DNA of 64,000 nt, from positions 62,001-126,000 of the forward strand of contig OENT01000355.1 of assembly GCA_900239685.1 (NCBI GenBank), read 5' to 3'. Both the position numbers and the translations under genes were made by a program. This document shows, piece after piece, positions 63,227 through 64,000 of this stretch; within the stretch, counting starts at the first letter, position 1; every line of letters begins with the position of its first letter. The DNA comes from Rotaria macrura (Eukaryota > Rotifera > Eurotatoria > Philodinida > Philodinidae). The notes below the pieces were generated by a model that was not told the DNA's origin, ran no database searches, and saw only the letters and a program-made list of their open reading frames with translations.

Positions 63227-64000
63227 TTATGAATGCCATGATTTGAAAATGTTGACAGATTTCTGTGGAATTCGGTTGGCATTGTTTATTAAACCTGATT
63301 GCTGATTATACAGTCTTCGTTTCAAAATTTTGTTTCCTTTTTCTAACAATTCTCGAAGTGGACCATAAAAGGATAATATATCGAATAGCTTTCTTTGGCG
63401 CAAGAAATACGTGTTATATAACTGTTCATTTTCCTCCATCTCAATGATTCGTTCAACTAGCGATTCCATAGTTTGGAACTCACATTCGGATAATTTTACA
63501 ATTTCTTGATTTATAACTCGATCATGAATATGCCCAAGAATCAATAAACCAGCAGACCAAGCCTCTGCAAGTGCGTTACCTCTGCTTGTGCGGTTCCATA
63601 CGACTGCATATTTTTGTTTTAACTGTAACATCATCGATTGGGGAGTTGTACCATGGAGTTTGTTAATTACTATTTTCTTCGATCTGTTGGTTCTAGTATC
63701 AAAGTATTTAATATTTTTCAGAAGACGGCGTTCTTTAAAAGTTAAATAACTAGGCAACAGCAGAATCCCACTGCGCACAGAATTTTCTTCTTGTCTTTCT
63801 CGGGCATTCTTAAAAAAATCCGCTTGCTGATTATTTGCATCAGGGCGTAACAGATCGGCGAGTCCTCCATGATAGTCAAAGATTAGTGGAAATTGAACAA
63901 CATTTTCAGGCAATTTTGGGCTTAGGTTAAAATCTTGTGTCAAAAATAGATCCCATCCTTCCACTAAATTTCCTTTTCTAGACTCTATGTAACTTCGTTG
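63227..64000 (-). CDS. Possible GT-B type glycosyltransferase, 5' end cut by the window
   Basis: The frame is open from the right edge of the window to a stop at 63227, so at least 257 residues of a longer protein are present. The C-terminal half has RTSRGNALAEAWSAGLLILG, similar to the donor-binding region of GT-B enzymes (small-residue loop, then EAWxxG), followed by a Glu-rich helical stretch and LFDILSFYGPLRELL. No signal peptide or helix is visible in this part. The assignment rests on pattern only and the acceptor-side domain lies outside. No introns are seen. Confidence 0.5.
   Translation of the reverse strand, partial: QRSYIESRKGNLVEGWDLFLTQDFNLSPKLPENVVQFPLIFDYHGGLADLLRPDANNQQADFFKNARERQEENSVRSGILLLPSYLTFKERRLLKNIKYFDTRTNRSKKIVINKLHGTTPQSMMLQLKQKYAVVWNRTSRGNALAEAWSAGLLILGHIHDRVINQEIVKLSECEFQTMESLVERIIEMEENEQLYNTYFLRQRKLFDILSFYGPLRELLEKGNKILKRRLYNQQSGLINNANRIPQKSVNIFKSWHS

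Noticed and set aside
1..64000. Integrated viral genes, retrotransposon reverse transcriptase, transposase genes and rRNA
   Set aside because: I looked for their usual motifs in the open frames and saw none; only non-autonomous repeats are present.

Overview
The window is eukaryotic nuclear DNA, AT-rich by eye. Its genes resemble invertebrate animal genes and are cut by many very short introns, mostly 50-110 bp. A bdelloid rotifer (Adineta or Rotaria type) is my best guess. The reasons are the compact genes, several start codons placed just after an AG splice acceptor (which fits spliced-leader trans-splicing), a family of Cys-rich two-helix membrane proteins I associate with rotifers but cannot place in a named family, degenerate TGTGGG-like repeats, and many small foldback elements. 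The species is an inference.

Left third (1-17.9 kb): a gene-dense block of conserved genes, whose exons I joined by GT/AG signals, phase and similarity. In order they are: a membrane protein cut by the window edge; HDAC11 (lysine deacylase); TXNDC17/TRP14 (thioredoxin-like); RUFY (RUN plus FYVE, endosomal adaptor); a myosin essential light chain; TMEM45 on the minus strand; TPRA1 (seven-helix protein); and an 83-residue secreted peptide on the minus strand, rebuilt from three exons. They do not form a pathway.

Middle (18-43 kb): gene-poor and repeat-rich. It holds a decayed GPCR, an uncharacterised 122-residue Cys-rich protein with a probable GC-AG intron, a decayed adenylate kinase, an orphan two-exon coding segment, many foldback/MITE elements, a 21-bp tandem array, and a 2.5-kb palindrome with about 650-bp arms around a G-rich spacer.

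Right third (43-61 kb): a cluster of one family of Cys-rich, two-helix membrane proteins. It has one possible remnant, two apparently readable genes (here A and B) and one copy (C) stopped by a single TAG. A and B each carry one intron of 3-5 kb, at different positions in the protein, and C lacks both. A dispersed repeat at 57-58 kb is split by a MITE with an 8-bp target duplication. The window ends inside a minus-strand gene that may be a glycosyltransferase.

All exon joins are read by eye without transcripts or database searches.
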